Notes under the pieces: model-generated
Databases searched by the model: none
Seen by the model: the letters and a program-made list of their open reading frames with translations, nothing else
What the model was told of the DNA's origin: nothing
NCBI GenBank assembly: GCA_017382775.1
Contig: JAFNZQ010000169.1
Coordinates: 1-7,084 of the forward strand
DNA: 7,084 bases
Source: Spirochaetaceae bacterium
GTDB taxonomy: Bacteria > Spirochaetota > Spirochaetia > Treponematales > Treponemataceae
Direction of reading: 5' to 3'
Shown here: piece by piece, positions 6,220 to 7,084 of the stretch
How the letters are laid out: every line of letters begins with the position of its first letter
Numbering within the stretch: position 1 is the stretch's first letter
Made by a program: the position numbers and the translations under genes

Positions 6220-6995
6220 TGCGGCAAGTTTTGTTAAGTGGGAATGTTCCCATAACCGATAAAATTGAAATAACCGGTGAGGACTTTCATCACCTGTGCC
6301 ATGTGCGGCGAATTAAGGTTGGTGAGAAAATAAAGGTGGCCGCCGACTCCGGAAAAGTGGGAATTTTCCAAGTTGTACGCATCACCTCCGACGCGGCAAT
6401 TCTCGAAAAGCAATGGGACGAGGTGAAAGAACAGCCGGGCTTGGTTTTTATGGACGATTTGCCCGTTGGTTTCGGCTGCGAAATTTATTTAATACAACTT
6501 ATGCCCAAAACAGTCCGATTTGAACAAATATTGCGACAGGGTACGGAAATAGGCGTTAGTCGGATACTTCCGGTTATTTCCCAATACAGTCCCACGGAAC
6601 AAGTATCATCTTCAAAAAAGATACGATTCCAAAAGATAATCAAAGAAGCACGGCAGCAATCCGGCTCAATGATTCAGACCACCGTGGATGATGAAATGGA
6701 TTTGGCCCAAAGCATTCGTATTGCGAAGGAGCGGGGAGAAAAATACGGCAAAGAAAACTGTGCTTTCTTTACATTAAGTGAGCGAGGCGGTTCTTTGCTA
6801 CATGAAAAATTATGTGTGAAGAAGAAGTTTATTGCCGTGGTTATCGGATGTGAAGGTGGATTTTCCGATGGAGAATACAACCTTTTGATTGAAAACAATT
6901 TCGAACCCATAAATTTTGAAACAAACATTATGCGAGTTGAAACTGCGGCAATTTTTGGTATCGCCGCAATTCAAACAAAAAATTTGGAGCTTTGA
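6219..6995 (+). CDS. rsmE: 16S rRNA (uracil-1498-N3)-methyltransferase RsmE
   Basis: A 258-residue cytoplasmic SPOUT-class enzyme that uses S-adenosylmethionine to methylate U1498 in the decoding region of 16S rRNA. The N-terminal PUA-like domain has FHHLCHVRRIKVGEKI (23-38). The catalytic knot domain shows TEIGVSRILPV (109-119), KEARQQSGS (142-150), GCEGGFSDGE (210-219, usually GPEGGFS) and IMRVETAAIFGIAA (237-250, usually ILRxETA). The Pro to Cys change at 211 and a Glu (234) where a Gly normally precedes the ILR motif are unusual, but the knot looks intact overall. The ATG overlaps the protease stop by one base (TAATG) with only weak A/G-rich sequence upstream, so translation is probably coupled. 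Length is normal for the family. Confidence 0.95.
   Translation: MRQVLLSGNVPITDKIEITGEDFHHLCHVRRIKVGEKIKVAADSGKVGIFQVVRITSDAAILEKQWDEVKEQPGLVFMDDLPVGFGCEIYLIQLMPKTVRFEQILRQGTEIGVSRILPVISQYSPTEQVSSSKKIRFQKIIKEARQQSGSMIQTTVDDEMDLAQSIRIAKERGEKYGKENCAFFTLSERGGSLLHEKLCVKKKFIAVVIGCEGGFSDGEYNLLIENNFEPINFETNIMRVETAAIFGIAAIQTKNLEL
6986..6989 (+). promoter_or_regulatory. Shine-Dalgarno of the glycosyltransferase gene
   Basis: GGAG lies 8 bases before GTG 6998, inside the end of rsmE. It decides the GTG start, since no ATG is available in frame in the visible part. Confidence 0.6.
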
Positions 6996-6997
6996 AC

Positions 6998-7084
6998 GTG
7001 AGACACGAAAGAATTAACCTTATTGGCATTCCCATTGACAACATCAGCACAGAAGAACTGGCAAACGAAATTCTTAAATTGGAT
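6998..7084 (+). CDS. WecG/TagA/CpsF-family glycosyltransferase, N-terminus only (3' partial)
   Basis: Twenty-nine codons are present before the window ends. The start INLIGIPIDNISTEEL matches the opening of WecG/TagA/CpsF (GT26) proteins, which typically begin with 'I.iLGvpiDnlt.eE'. These enzymes add N-acetylmannosamine or a related sugar to a lipid-linked intermediate in surface polysaccharide or teichoic acid synthesis. The GTG start has a GGAG at the right distance, and the gene follows rsmE after two bases, so it belongs to the same operon. No catalytic residues are visible, so the assignment rests on the N-terminal motif alone. Confidence 0.65.
   Translation, partial: MRHERINLIGIPIDNISTEELANEILKLD

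Noticed and set aside
1..7084. A novel defence, mobile or biosynthetic system
   Set aside because: Every open stretch is accounted for by known housekeeping families; there are no direct-repeat arrays, transposase or integrase genes, or clusters of unknown genes.

Overview
The window looks like ordinary chromosome from an AT-leaning anaerobic or fermentative bacterium, with dense coding, very short gaps and several start/stop overlaps. A spirochaete (Treponema/Spirochaeta type) is my best guess. It rests on remembered family resemblance: the long C-terminal segment of the S41 protease and the GlpA-type dehydrogenase paired with a second FAD oxidoreductase. It is inference, not proof. I see no mobile element, CRISPR array, tRNA or rRNA.

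Layout. Bases 2-103 (+) are the tail of a BRCT-domain protein, probably NAD-dependent DNA ligase. It converges on a leftward block whose last stop codon shares bases with its own. Reading leftward from 4589, the block holds a GlpA-type FAD/[2Fe-2S] glycerol-3-phosphate dehydrogenase-like protein (4589-2868), an FAD/NAD(P) oxidoreductase joined to it by an ATGA overlap (2871-1621), and then, behind its own promoter, a polar amino acid ABC permease (1531-839) and its ATPase (846-100). A rightward operon starts at about 4711: an S41 carboxy-terminal processing protease with a signal peptide, RsmE (16S rRNA m3U1498 methyltransferase) joined by TAATG, and the first 29 codons of a WecG/TagA/CpsF-type glycosyltransferase cut by the window edge.

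How the genes work together. The two oxidoreductases probably form one electron-transferring complex that oxidises glycerol-3-phosphate or a similar substrate. The permease and ATPase form the membrane and motor parts of an amino acid importer whose binding protein is not in the window. The rightward operon mixes envelope proteolysis, rRNA modification and probably surface polysaccharide synthesis, with no obvious pathway link.

The most notable signal is regulatory. All three transcription-unit heads visible here (4589 -, 1531 -, 4711 +) have the same layout: TTGACT, a 17-base spacer, a -10 box, 6-7 bases, then ATG. This places the predicted transcription start on or next to the A of the start codon, so these mRNAs are predicted to be leaderless. 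Most operon-internal genes instead show Shine-Dalgarno sequences. I found no undescribed multi-gene system.
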